Assembly (NCBI GenBank): GCA_036010905.1
Contig: DASCMH010000045.1
Location: 1-42,794 of the forward strand
Source of the DNA: SMWD01 sp002729875
Lineage (GTDB): Bacteria; Pseudomonadota; Gammaproteobacteria; Steroidobacterales; GCA-2729495
Direction: 5' to 3'
DNA length: 42,794 bases
The notes under the pieces are model-generated. The model was not told the DNA's origin, ran no database searches, and saw only the letters and a list, made by a program, of their open reading frames with translations. Of the stretch, positions 1-8,376 are shown in pieces. Each line of letters begins with the position of its first letter. Positions within the stretch are counted from its first letter, which is position 1. Position numbers and translations under genes: made by a program.

Positions 1-282
1 AGCCTGGTCACAGCCCGAGGCCTGCAAAGCAAGTTCCAGAGTCTCTGTAACATCATAACTGTTCATGCCGGTGCACAACTGCCAGGCAACCACGTAGCGG
101 GAGAAGTCATCCAGTATCGTGGACAGGTACATCCAGCCCCAGCCAATGACCTTCAGGTAGGTGAAGTCGGTCTGCCATTGTTGATTGATGGCGCTGGGCT
201 GGTCTTTGAACTCACTGGCAGCCTTGATGACAATGAAGGCCGGGCTGGTGATCAGGTCGTGCGCTTTTGCGGGTCTGGCTCG
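1..282 (-). pseudogene. IS3-type transposase remnant (integrase core), runs off left edge
   Basis: Read on the minus strand, this stretch is open for about 94 codons and contains an rve-type integrase core. Residues WQTDFTYLKV carry the first catalytic Asp, and YLSTILDDFSRYVVAW carries the second. The segment before it (KAHDLITSPAF, then KAASEFKDQPSAINQQW) is typical of IS3-family OrfB proteins. No start codon is seen. Going upstream the frame meets TGA at 283-285, which is also the stop of the neighbouring arylsulfotransferase-like gene. The 5' half of the transposase is therefore missing, and the junction falls at about 282-290. The third catalytic residue (Glu) would lie beyond position 1. 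Family assignment is firm; whether an intact 3' end exists outside the window is unknown. Confidence 0.85.
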
Positions 283-1638
283 TCAGTAAGGCGGTATCTT
301 CAGGTTGGTGAGTCTTCGCATGCGAAATATGGTGGCTCTCTGAGCTTCCTTGTTCTCGGTCTTGATTTCCGGATTGAAAAATTCCCAGACGGTTTCTCCG
401 TCTCTGGTGATTTCAAAAGCATGTCCGTTACGACTGTCGGCTATCAGGATGTTCCCGTTTATCAGTTGTTGAATCGAGCCTCTGGTTTCAGAATAGAATT
501 TTTCGGGAGGTATCGATTTGTATTCCCATACTATTTCCCGTGAAACCGGATTGAGTTCAATAATTCTGGAATAATTTCTTTTATAGCCGTTATCAAAAAT
601 AAGCATGTTCCCATTATTCAGTATCAGAGGATCGTGCGGATGTTCAAGTTCTTCAGTGCCCCAGCTCCAGACTATTTCTTCTTTTTCAATATCGACAATA
701 GCCACCAGGTTCTGGTTTCTTATGCATATGAGAATATTGCCATTCTTGAATAACTCATGATTACTGCCGGGTGTCTTATTGCGAACAATATTTATTGTAT
801 TAGTATGCAGGAAGTCCTTCGGTCTGGATAATTTTTCATAAATTTGTTCGGCTTTTCTCAGTAGGGGAATAAAAAATGAGTAGATGGAACCATCTTCTAT
901 TCTTGCGATAAATGCTTTCAGCTCCGTATCTCTTGGATAGTCCGCCTCTATGTCATCATGAACGATTGCAATATCGGCATTCAGAAGCAGTGTTGCGATA
1001 GATATTGATTTTTTCAGAGTTCCTGTTTCGCTTAATATGGTTATGTAGTCGTTAGCTGTCAGATGGGTAAGGTTCAGTTCGGGGATGTACTCGACCTTTC
1101 TGGCTAAAGCGTAAATGTCATTATCCTCGGAAAACGAGAGATCGTGATGAAATCCCAGGTTATCGCTCTGCCAGAGAAGATTCGAATTCCAGTCAAGTTT
1201 CACAAGTTTTTCGTAATCCACAAAAACATATAAATCACCCTGGCTTGACAGTTCTATATTGCTCCAGGTGATATTTTCTTCCGGCTTATGAGTCCATGTA
1301 TGCAGAATCTTGCCCCCCATATCCATGAGGTATGCTTCGGGGGTGTCACCGGACTTGTATATATTGATTCCAGTTAGAGATTTTCCCTGGTCAAATTTGG
1401 TAACGCCTGATTTTGAGGCGTCATTTGTGGGTATCCAGGAGAGATAAGGCAGTGCTTTCAGCCGGTTTTTTTCAGATGATTTCTGGCTTTGCTGCTGCTC
1501 TTCAGGGTTCTCCCCAAGCAGAAAAAAGCCAATAACGAATGCACCCAGCGCAAGGCAGATAAATAAATGTTTGCTAGTTGGCCCTCTATTAAGACTCTTC
1601 TTATTAGACCTTTTGTGCCTGCTTTGTTTACTGCTCAT
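283..1638 (-). CDS. Arylsulfotransferase (ASST)-like membrane-anchored beta-propeller protein
   Basis: A 451-residue protein with a basic N-terminus and one hydrophobic segment (about residues 25-42), giving a signal-anchor, with the bulk probably periplasmic. A Gln/Ser/Glu-rich linker follows. The body shows repeated PQQ-like or ASST-like blades, for example KILHTWTH, GDLYVFVDYEKLVKLDWNSN, GNILICIRN, IVWSWGTEELEHPHDP, GNMLIFDNGY, IVWEY and GNILIADSRNGHAFEI. Aryl-sulfate sulfotransferase family proteins have this architecture and use a His nucleophile; the HPHD motif and the HHD of GFHHDLS are the candidate active-site histidines. The gene diverges from the sulfotransferase that starts at 1877. 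Its stop codon lies at the edge of the IS3 remnant, so the last few residues (KIPPY) may not be native. Family confidence is good. The substrate is unknown, and a purely structural propeller is possible. Confidence 0.75.
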   Translation of the reverse strand: MSSKQSRHKRSNKKSLNRGPTSKHLFICLALGAFVIGFFLLGENPEEQQQSQKSSEKNRLKALPYLSWIPTNDASKSGVTKFDQGKSLTGINIYKSGDTPEAYLMDMGGKILHTWTHKPEENITWSNIELSSQGDLYVFVDYEKLVKLDWNSNLLWQSDNLGFHHDLSFSEDNDIYALARKVEYIPELNLTHLTANDYITILSETGTLKKSISIATLLLNADIAIVHDDIEADYPRDTELKAFIARIEDGSIYSFFIPLLRKAEQIYEKLSRPKDFLHTNTINIVRNKTPGSNHELFKNGNILICIRNQNLVAIVDIEKEEIVWSWGTEELEHPHDPLILNNGNMLIFDNGYKRNYSRIIELNPVSREIVWEYKSIPPEKFYSETRGSIQQLINGNILIADSRNGHAFEITRDGETVWEFFNPEIKTENKEAQRATIFRMRRLTNLKIPPY

Positions 1639-1876
1639 TCAACCTCAGTTCCAATATGTAGTCTTTCCGGCAGAAGGCGTCGATAAGGACAGCTTCTGAC
1701 TTGAAGTATAGAGGATAATAGATATGCCACGGTGATTCAGCATGAACCTGCTTCGAGCATGGAGTTGGGCTGTGCGGATATTTCTCGGTCTGGCGCAGTA
1801 CTCTGGGCTATTATTAGGTTAAAGCGCAGTGTATGTGAAGCACGACGCTCACACGAATCAGGTTCAATTCGACAGA

Positions 1877-2491
1877 ATGATACAGTTTGTAAAAAATGCG
1901 TTGCGCAGAGTCAGATATGGTGAGCCGGTCTATGTTGTTTCCGGGTTGCCGCGTTCCGGCACCTCCATGTTGATGAATATGCTGGCAGCAGGTGGGCTGC
2001 CGGTATTATCCGATGCGCAGCGTGAGGCCGACGACGACAATCCGCGAGGATACTTCGAGCACGAGCGCATCAAGAACCTCGAGGGTGAGACCGATAAGTC
2101 CTGGTTGCGAGAATCCCGCGGTAAGGCGATCAAGGTAATTTCTCATCTGTTACGGGAGTTGCCAAACGATAATTATTATTTTGTCATATTTATCCGGCGT
2201 GACCTGCGGGAAGTGGTTGCTTCACAGAACATAATGCTGGAACGTCGGGGGGAAGATAATCCGGTAGCTGATGACAAAGCGATCAATCATTATCGTAGCC
2301 ACCTGGTTGATATCCGGGTATTGGCGCGGCTCAGTCCAAATCTTCGTCTTATGGAGGTAAATTATGCGGAGACCGTAGAAAATCCCTGCAAGGTAGCGTT
2401 ACGAATCAATGATTTTCTGAACCACTCGTTGGATATCGACAAAATGGTCGGTGTTATTGATGGCAAGCTATACAGGAATCGTGTCACATAG
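1877..2491 (+). CDS. Small P-loop sulfotransferase-family protein
   Basis: A 204-residue protein read from ATG 1877. GTG codons at 1829 and 1835 in the same frame would extend it, and no strong ribosome-binding site decides between them. It carries a PAPS 5'-phosphosulfate loop, SGLPRSGTSMLMN (residues 22-34), and the 3'-phosphate motif RRDLREVVASQ (about 107-117), which are the two hallmarks of the sulfotransferase family. It is shorter than the usual 250-320 residues, yet both cofactor motifs are present and the C-terminal part (YAETVENPCKVALRINDFL) matches the usual family ending. It sits between the divergent ASST-like gene and the tandem phosphodiesterase operon, so a role in modifying the same surface polymer is plausible. 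The acceptor is unknown. Confidence 0.8.
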   Translation: MIQFVKNALRRVRYGEPVYVVSGLPRSGTSMLMNMLAAGGLPVLSDAQREADDDNPRGYFEHERIKNLEGETDKSWLRESRGKAIKVISHLLRELPNDNYYFVIFIRRDLREVVASQNIMLERRGEDNPVADDKAINHYRSHLVDIRVLARLSPNLRLMEVNYAETVENPCKVALRINDFLNHSLDIDKMVGVIDGKLYRNRVT

Positions 2492-2606
2492 TTCCATGCA
2501 GTCGATATTTATGTATGACCCAGTGCAAGTATGATCAAGGGTATGTATTGTAAAGTGTTTGTAGTGCTGCTCTTCATGCGCATCGGTAAAGCAGGTTGAC
2601 TCCAAT

Positions 2607-2613
2607 CAGGAGG
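2607..2613 (+). promoter_or_regulatory. Strong Shine-Dalgarno site that fixes a GTG start
   Basis: CAGGAGG lies 7 bases before GTG 2621. An in-frame ATG at 2642 has no comparable site, so the GTG start is preferred for the first phosphodiesterase gene. Confidence 0.7.
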
Positions 2614-2620
2614 GGTCCAA

Positions 2621-4768
2621 GTGTACCTTAGTCGGATTCATATGCGCGTCGGATTATGCGCGGCAATATTATTGCTGGTGCCGATTATTGCTTATGCCTA
2701 TGTGGGTCCTGGCGCCGGCTTTGCGTTGCTGGGTTCGTTCTCTGCGGTTTTCATCGCAATTATTGCCGGGATATTTGCAATATTGATCTGGCCATTTCGC
2801 TATGTGATTCGTTCGGTGCGCCGGAGCAAGGCAATGCAGAAGTCGCGGGTCAATCGTATTGTTATCATCGGTCTGGATGGCCTGGATCCGGAGTTGGCTG
2901 GACAATGGATCGATGAGGGCTATTTGCCCAATCTTGAGCAACTGGCAAAAAAAGGCGGTTTCAAGCGGTTACGCACAACATACCCTTCGATCTCTCCGGT
3001 TGCATGGTCTTCATTCATGACGGGTGTCGATCCATCGCGACACAATATTTATGACTTTCTGGATCGCGATCTCAAGACCTATATGCCGAAGCTTTCGAGT
3101 TCCGAAATCTCCCCGACGACCCGCACGATTCGGGTTGGCAACTGGATTATCCCTCTCGGCAAGCCGCTCATTCGTGCGATGCGAAAGAGTCGGGCGTTTT
3201 GGAGCATTCTTGGCGAACATGGTATTTCGTGCAATATATTGCGCGTACCGCTGACCTTCCCGCCCGAGAAATTTGCCGGTGCAATGTTGTCGGCGATGTG
3301 CGTGCCCGACCTGCGTGGTACCCAGGGATCATTTTCGTATTTTACGACGTCGCCCGACGAAGTAGGCGCGACAGAAGCTGCGCCCGAGTCCACCGGTGGT
3401 TTACGTATCCTGGTCAAGCAAGAGGATGGGGTTATCAATGCCTCACTGCCCGGGCCCGCTAATACGATGAGTGCCAACGAAGATTCAATGGAGATTCCAT
3501 TCACGGTTAGCGTGGATACGGACAAAGGCGAGGGCACTCTGAAGATAGCCGGGCGGCGCTATAAGCTCAAGGAGCGTGAGTATTCTCCGTGGATCAAGCT
3601 GGTCTACAAGCCATTGCCGGGTATCAAAGTGCATGGTATTACACGTTTTTATATTACCAAGATGTCGCCGAGCTTTGGTCTGTATGTAACGCCGATTAAC
3701 ATCGATCCGGGTGATCCTGCATTGCCAATTTCATGGCCGGCGTTTTACTCGGTTTATCTGTCAAAACTAATCGGTGAATTTGCAACCCTGGGATTGGCTG
3801 AAGATACCTGGGCCTTGAATGAGCGGGTGATAGACGAAGGGGCCTTCCTGCAGCAGGCAAACGATCATCATGATGAGCGCGAGAAGATGTTTTTCAATGC
3901 TCTCGAGAAATCGAGGGAAGGCGTTGTTGCCTGCGTTTTTGATGGCACTGATCGCGTGCAGCATATGTTTTTTCGTTACCTCGACAAGGATCATCCGGCG
4001 AATCGTGGCAAGGATGTTGAGATGTATAAACATACGATTCGCGATATGTATATTCGTTGTGACGACATGGTTGGGCGGGCAATGGAATACCTGGGTGAAG
4101 ATGACTGCCTGATGGTGATTTCGGATCATGGGTTTTTGTCTTTCCGGCGTGGAGTTAATCTCAATACCTGGCTTATGCACAATGGTTATCTGTTTTTGGA
4201 AGAAGGTGCTGACGGTAGTTCCCAGTGGTTGGCTGACATTGATTGGAGTCGCACACAAGCTTATGCATTTGGTTTGAGTGGCTTATATATCAACAAGAAA
4301 GGGCGTGAGGCACATGGAATTGTGGCTCCCGGAGAGGAAACTGAGGCTTTGAAGCGTGAAATAATTGCCGGGCTATCGGGTTTGCGTGATGAGGAAGCAA
4401 ATGCAATCGCAATCAATGAAGTCTTCAATGCTAATGATGTGCATTCTGCCGGGCCTTACCAGGCAGGCGGCCTTGATTTGATCGTCGGTTATAACCGTGG
4501 CTACCGGGCCTCCTGGCAGGGTGCTGTGGGCCAGGTCATGGAATCTGTATTTTGGGATAACACAAAATCCTGGAGCGGTGATCACAGCGTCGATCCGCGC
4601 CTGGTGCCAGGGGTGATTTTCTCGACGCATCCGGTGACATCGGAGGATCCAGGCATTATGGACCTGGCGCCCACGATTCTGACGATGTTCGGTGTAGACG
4701 TTCCCGCTCACATGACCGGTCAGGTATTGGACGTTGCGCAGCCCTCTGTGCAAGAGGTTAGCTCGTGA
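2621..4768 (+). CDS. Membrane-anchored alkaline-phosphatase-superfamily phosphodiesterase (type I phosphodiesterase/nucleotide pyrophosphatase-like)
   Basis: A 715-residue protein. Its N-terminus has two hydrophobic stretches (about 9-27 and 32-60) around a YVGPGAGF motif, then a basic loop, so the catalytic domain is membrane tethered. The catalytic domain starts at IVIIGLDGLDP (about 80-90), with a metal-binding Asp. By position relative to the NPP family, Ser125 in SPVAWSSFMTG is the likely nucleophile. SDHGF (501-505) and GDHS (653-656) supply the other metal ligands. The family hydrolyses or transfers phosphate or sulfate esters; the substrate here is unknown. The gene overlaps the next one, a paralogue, by 4 bases, so the two are almost certainly co-translated. 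A phosphoglycerol- or phosphoethanolamine-type transferase acting on the glycan is an alternative reading. Confidence 0.85.
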   Translation: MYLSRIHMRVGLCAAILLLVPIIAYAYVGPGAGFALLGSFSAVFIAIIAGIFAILIWPFRYVIRSVRRSKAMQKSRVNRIVIIGLDGLDPELAGQWIDEGYLPNLEQLAKKGGFKRLRTTYPSISPVAWSSFMTGVDPSRHNIYDFLDRDLKTYMPKLSSSEISPTTRTIRVGNWIIPLGKPLIRAMRKSRAFWSILGEHGISCNILRVPLTFPPEKFAGAMLSAMCVPDLRGTQGSFSYFTTSPDEVGATEAAPESTGGLRILVKQEDGVINASLPGPANTMSANEDSMEIPFTVSVDTDKGEGTLKIAGRRYKLKEREYSPWIKLVYKPLPGIKVHGITRFYITKMSPSFGLYVTPINIDPGDPALPISWPAFYSVYLSKLIGEFATLGLAEDTWALNERVIDEGAFLQQANDHHDEREKMFFNALEKSREGVVACVFDGTDRVQHMFFRYLDKDHPANRGKDVEMYKHTIRDMYIRCDDMVGRAMEYLGEDDCLMVISDHGFLSFRRGVNLNTWLMHNGYLFLEEGADGSSQWLADIDWSRTQAYAFGLSGLYINKKGREAHGIVAPGEETEALKREIIAGLSGLRDEEANAIAINEVFNANDVHSAGPYQAGGLDLIVGYNRGYRASWQGAVGQVMESVFWDNTKSWSGDHSVDPRLVPGVIFSTHPVTSEDPGIMDLAPTILTMFGVDVPAHMTGQVLDVAQPSVQEVSS

Positions 4769-6705
4769 TTCGCCTCGTGCTGGTCTTATTGCTGGCGTTA
4801 CCGGTTATGGCTGATGCGGCACGTCGGATGGTGCTGTTTGGTGTAGACGGTATGGACCCGCTGCTGTTGCAACAGTTCATCGATGACGGTGATATGCCGA
4901 ACCTGGAGAAACTGGCTGCGACCGGCGGTTTTATGCCGCTGGCAACCAGCATTCCGCCGCAGAGCCCGGTTGCGTGGTCTGATTTTATTACCGGCATGAA
5001 TCCGGGCGGGCATGGCATCTTCGATTTTATCGCAATTGACCGCAAAACAATGTTGCCCTACCTGTCGTCGGCGCGGGTTGTCAGTTCCGGTCGAGAGCCG
5101 CTGGCGATCGGTCGCTGGCGGATTCCATTCAGTGCTGAAGAAACCGTGTTGCTGCGTGATGGGCATGCATTTTGGGAAGTCCTGGATGAAGCTGGCATTC
5201 CCGCAACTATCTTTCGTGTGCCGGTTAACTACCCGCCGATTCCTGCCGGAGAGAGTTCGCTGTCGGGGATGGGCACACCGGACCTGCGCGGCACATCGGG
5301 AACATTCAGTTTTATAACAACGGATTCTTCCCGGCAGTCCGAAGAGGTCCCGGGAGGCGAGATAATTGTTGTAAAACGTTCGGGTAATGTTGTGCCGGGT
5401 GAATTGATCGGCCCATCAAATGCATTTCTGGAGAATACGCCGCGTAGTGTGCTTCCGTATATCGTGCATTTGGATAACGAGCATCCGGTTGCCCTGATCG
5501 AAATCGGTAACGAACAGGTTTTACTGAATGTTGGTGAGTGGAGTGAATGGATTTCGGTGCATTTCCCGATGGTGCCGGGACTGGTCGATGTGCCCGGTAT
5601 GGTGCGGTTGTTCCTGAGACAGGTTTCCCCGCATCTCGAGTTGTACATTAGTCCGATCAATATCGATCCCCGAGATGCGGCGCAGCCGATAGCCAATCCG
5701 GCAGAGTATGCATTTGAACTTGCCGAGGCAGCTGGTCCGTTTTATACACAGGAAATGCCGGAGGATACCAAGGCTCTGTCAGCCCATGTTTTAACTCCCG
5801 ATCAATTTCTTGACCAGTCGGATCTGGTCATGGACGAGCGTCGGCGGTTATTTCGTTATGAACTCCAGCGATTCCATGAAAGTCCCGGTGACCGCTTCCT
5901 GTTTTTCTACCTGAGTAGTGTCGATCAGCGTAACCACATGCTGGCACGGCAGATGGATGCCGATCATCCGTTTCACGAGGCAGACACGCCGGCGCGCCAA
6001 GCCAACGCGATGCGAACAATATACCGCGAAGTCGATGAGATGGTTGGTTGGGCAATGGAAATTCTTGATGCTGAGACCGCACTGATAGTTATGTCAGACC
6101 ACGGCTTTGCGCCATTCAGGCGCCAGGCAAACCTGAATAGCTGGCTTGAACAAAACGGTTATCTTACGCTTAAGAACCCTGAGCTACGTGACGAGTCCGA
6201 GTGGTTAACAGGTATTGACTGGGCGCAGACCAAGGCTTTCTCAATTGGTTTGAATTCGCTATACATCAATACGCTGGACCGGGAGCGTGACGGGGTGGTT
6301 GCGCCGCAGGAGCGTGAGGCGCTGGCCCGGGAAATTGTGGCTAAACTTAAGACCTGGAAAGACCCTGAATCCGGTGAGTTTGTCGTCACGCAGCCACTGA
6401 TCCGTGAGGATGTGTATTCCGGCCTTCACCTGGACGATGCGCCCGATATTATCGTCGGGTATGCGCGCGGTTACCGTGCTTCATGGGCGACCGGAACCGG
6501 GAAAGTGCCGGCTGTGTTGCTGGAGGATAATAATCATGAGTGGAGCGGTGATCATTGTATGGATTCGCGAACCGTACCCGGCGTGTTACTTTCAAATCGG
6601 CAACTGATAGCCGATAAGGCCAGCTTGCGGGACATGTCCGGAACCATACTGCGCTATTTTGGTGTTGAGCCGCCACCGGCGATGCGCAATCGCGAGCTAC
6701 TTTGA
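4765..6705 (+). CDS. Secreted alkaline-phosphatase-superfamily phosphodiesterase, tandem paralogue
   Basis: A 646-residue protein starting at GTG 4765, which overlaps the TGA of the previous gene (GTGA). The N-terminus is a short cleavable-type signal (RLVLVLLLALPVMADA). It replaces the two-helix anchor of the upstream paralogue, so this copy is probably periplasmic. The metal-binding FGVDGMDP (about 25-32), candidate nucleophile Ser67 in SPVAWSDFITG, SDHGF (444-448) and GDHC (595-598) are all kept. Long stretches align with the upstream copy, for example INIDPRD against INIDPGD, and NLNSWLEQNGYL against NLNTWLMHNGYL. The pair therefore arose by tandem duplication, followed by a change of targeting. 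It may act on the same substrate on the other side of, or further from, the membrane (inference). Confidence 0.85.
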   Translation: MIRLVLVLLLALPVMADAARRMVLFGVDGMDPLLLQQFIDDGDMPNLEKLAATGGFMPLATSIPPQSPVAWSDFITGMNPGGHGIFDFIAIDRKTMLPYLSSARVVSSGREPLAIGRWRIPFSAEETVLLRDGHAFWEVLDEAGIPATIFRVPVNYPPIPAGESSLSGMGTPDLRGTSGTFSFITTDSSRQSEEVPGGEIIVVKRSGNVVPGELIGPSNAFLENTPRSVLPYIVHLDNEHPVALIEIGNEQVLLNVGEWSEWISVHFPMVPGLVDVPGMVRLFLRQVSPHLELYISPINIDPRDAAQPIANPAEYAFELAEAAGPFYTQEMPEDTKALSAHVLTPDQFLDQSDLVMDERRRLFRYELQRFHESPGDRFLFFYLSSVDQRNHMLARQMDADHPFHEADTPARQANAMRTIYREVDEMVGWAMEILDAETALIVMSDHGFAPFRRQANLNSWLEQNGYLTLKNPELRDESEWLTGIDWAQTKAFSIGLNSLYINTLDRERDGVVAPQEREALAREIVAKLKTWKDPESGEFVVTQPLIREDVYSGLHLDDAPDIIVGYARGYRASWATGTGKVPAVLLEDNNHEWSGDHCMDSRTVPGVLLSNRQLIADKASLRDMSGTILRYFGVEPPPAMRNRELL

Positions 6706-6743
6706 CGTAATAGCCAATCTGAAACAGGCAGACGGAGAACACA

Positions 6744-6938
6744 ATGCTTGGCAGCAAGAAGATTAAGATCGATAAGGATCTTTGGGGAAAAATAAAATTA
6801 CTTTCTGAGGTGGCCGGGTATTCTTCACCTGATGAATTTGTAATCCACGCACTTGAGAAAGAGCTTGCGGAGTTTGAAGCAGAGGAATCCGACGAGGAAA
6901 TTCGCAAGAAATTACAGGGGCTGGGTTATATCAGCTGA
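6744..6938 (+). CDS. Small ribbon-helix-helix-like protein ending in GLGYIS
   Basis: A 64-residue protein with a good ribosome-binding site (ACGGAGA, 7 bases before ATG). The N-terminal half (KKIKIDKDLWGKIKLLSEVAG then YSSPDEFVIHALEKEL) looks like a ribbon-helix-helix or Arc-type beta-helix-helix unit. A very acidic stretch (EFEAEESDEEIRKK) follows, and the C-terminus is LQGLGYIS. The LGYI/LGYL ending also occurs at the C-termini of sulfatase and phosphatase-superfamily proteins (general family knowledge), and this gene lies 38 bases after two such enzymes. It could be a DNA-binding autoregulator of the operon, or an accessory protein of the phosphodiesterases. The sequence alone does not decide. 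Confidence 0.7.
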   Translation: MLGSKKIKIDKDLWGKIKLLSEVAGYSSPDEFVIHALEKELAEFEAEESDEEIRKKLQGLGYIS

Positions 6939-6943
6939 ACTTG

Positions 6944-7774
6944 ATGACGGTCTGGTCTGTAATTAATGCTGCGTACAGTGCTGTCTTCGAGGTATGGTTT
7001 GGTCTGCTTATGCCTCTGGCGCCATGGTTGCAGATATTGATTACTGCATTACCGGTCACTGTGCTGGCATTGCTGGTATTTCGCTATGCATCAAATCAGG
7101 ATGGAATTCGTCTCGCTAAAGAGCGTATAAAAGCCTATTTGCTGGAATTGTGGCTGTACAAGGACGATCTTGGTGTGATGCTGCGAGCTCAGGGTCAGGT
7201 TATGCTGTATTCATTACGGTATATAGGCCTGGCGTTGGTGCCGATGGTCGTTATGATCGTGCCGCTTGGTCCGGTGATCGTGCAACTTGAGTCACAGTTT
7301 GCATTTCGCAGTATACAGCCCGGCGAGAGTGCAATTTTTTCTGTGCGAATGGTTGCCGATAAACCGGTTAGCCATTTGGATGCAACGCTGCTTCTGCCGA
7401 ACGGTGTAGTGGAAGAGACGCCGGTTTTGCGCATCGATGCAAACGGGCAGTTGTTATGGAGGCTGCGTGTCGATGTTCCGGGTGAACATGCGGTTAAAGT
7501 TATTATTGGTGATCAGCAAATTACCCGGCGATTGCTTGCCGGTGCTGATGTTCGCGGCTTATGGCCGCAGGCGTATAACGCAGCAGATTGGCGTGTTCTG
7601 GGCAGTGCAGCGGAACCATCGTTGCCAGCCGGTACTGCGGTTATAAGCACCGAAATTGACTATTTACGCGTGCGCGCTGAATTTCTGGGTCTTTCCAGCG
7701 CATCGTGGCTGTTATTGTTGTTTACGCTGCTACTCGGCCTGATGCTACGCGGACTCTTCAGCGTTACATTTTGA
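6944..7774 (+). CDS. Three-helix membrane protein with possible YidC/Oxa1/EMC3-like core and a periplasmic domain
   Basis: A 276-residue protein from ATG 6944; TTG 6941 is directly in front and could also serve. It starts 5 bases after the small GLGYIS gene. Predicted layout: a hydrophobic N-terminal hairpin (about 20-47), a charged helical segment (SNQDGIRLAKERIKAYLLELWLYKDD in two halves), a second membrane segment (about 90-112), a beta-rich soluble domain (about 115-245, with SAIFSVRM, HLDATLLLPNG and WRLRVDVPGEHAVKVII), and a final membrane helix with a short polar tail. The pairing of a membrane segment, an amphipathic charged helix and LGVMLRAQGQVMLYSLRYIG before the next helix recalls the EMC3/DUF106 and YidC pattern. 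That resemblance is inference. It is the last gene of the phosphodiesterase operon, and the IS6-bounded block begins 42 bases later. Confidence 0.6.
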   Translation: MTVWSVINAAYSAVFEVWFGLLMPLAPWLQILITALPVTVLALLVFRYASNQDGIRLAKERIKAYLLELWLYKDDLGVMLRAQGQVMLYSLRYIGLALVPMVVMIVPLGPVIVQLESQFAFRSIQPGESAIFSVRMVADKPVSHLDATLLLPNGVVEETPVLRIDANGQLLWRLRVDVPGEHAVKVIIGDQQITRRLLAGADVRGLWPQAYNAADWRVLGSAAEPSLPAGTAVISTEIDYLRVRAEFLGLSSASWLLLLFTLLLGLMLRGLFSVTF

Positions 7775-7816
7775 TTCATATATCAGGGGGGCGTGCCTGA
7801 GATTGTGTTATCGAAT

Positions 7817-7843
7817 TATCCTCACATGTTCGCTGGGGGTATT
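7817..7843 (+). repeat. 27-bp direct repeat, left copy, abutting IS6 end
   Basis: This stretch, with core CTCACATGTTCGCTGGGGG, recurs at 16162-16188 in the same orientation with two mismatches. Both copies touch the outer edge of an IS6-type terminal sequence, although the two IS ends face opposite ways. At 27 bp it is far longer than the 8-bp target duplication usual for IS6. Confidence 0.8.
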
Positions 7844-7990
7844 GGCAAGTTAACTGGACATATTTGGCAAACAGGCCATGAATACTTATAAACGCCACCG
7901 ATTTCCGCCAGATATAATCAGCCATGCCGTTTGGCTCTACTATCGTTTCAATCTTAGCTATCGAGATATCGAAGATTTGCTGAAAGCCTG
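7844..7990 (+). mobile_element. IS6-family insertion sequence, left-end fragment with truncated transposase start
   Basis: Terminal sequence GGCAAGTTAACTGG and onward runs to 7866. A transposase start follows at ATG 7878. The first 37 or so residues, beginning MNTYKRHRFPPDII and including YRFNLSYRDIEDLL, are a clear match to the N-terminal region of IS6/IS26-type DDE transposases. After residue 37 the reading frame leaves the family (KAWHPGPAPIQP and on) and stops at 8093. The catalytic core and the right end are therefore lost. The same terminal sequence and start occur inverted at 16099-16159. Confidence 0.88.
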
Positions 7991-8376
7991 GCATCCCGGG
8001 CCGGCCCCGATTCAGCCGGCAGGTCACGACCCGCCGTGGCCAACAGGTGAGAACCTGCCCCTCACTTATCACCCCGTTCCGGACATCGCCTGAGTGCAGT
8101 GTTTGCTGCCGTCGCTCGTCTCTGTGTCGCTACCAGCGCCGGAATTGCGCGACTTGTCGATACCTGCATGCACAAAATGCTCCCTGACCCTGGCGCACCC
8201 GGCAGTGAAGACCGCTTTTCCATCACGTCGACGCCGTATGTGCCGGAGCATGGATAATATTCACCGATTTCGCGGCAATCTGACTCGCCCTGCAGGATAG
8301 AATTTCCTATCCTTTGAACGGCATTTACTCATCGGGCTGAGTAAAACCGGTTCGACCTCTATTTTTTGCACTGCTT
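7991..8376. other. Degraded intergenic DNA, no gene recognised
   Basis: Between the IS6 fragment and the transporter tail there is GC-rich sequence with only short open frames on both strands, none of which shows a recognisable family motif. It is probably the remains of genes cut by recombination. Confidence 0.5.

Noticed and set aside
3079..4258. Minus-strand open frames opposite the first phosphodiesterase gene
   Set aside because: They have no recognisable domain and lie opposite a clearly conserved enzyme.
8069..8251. Minus-strand frame reading GKAVFTAGCARVREH, reminiscent of a cytochrome c haem site
   Set aside because: There is no CxxCH, and the surrounding residues do not fit a cytochrome; coincidental.
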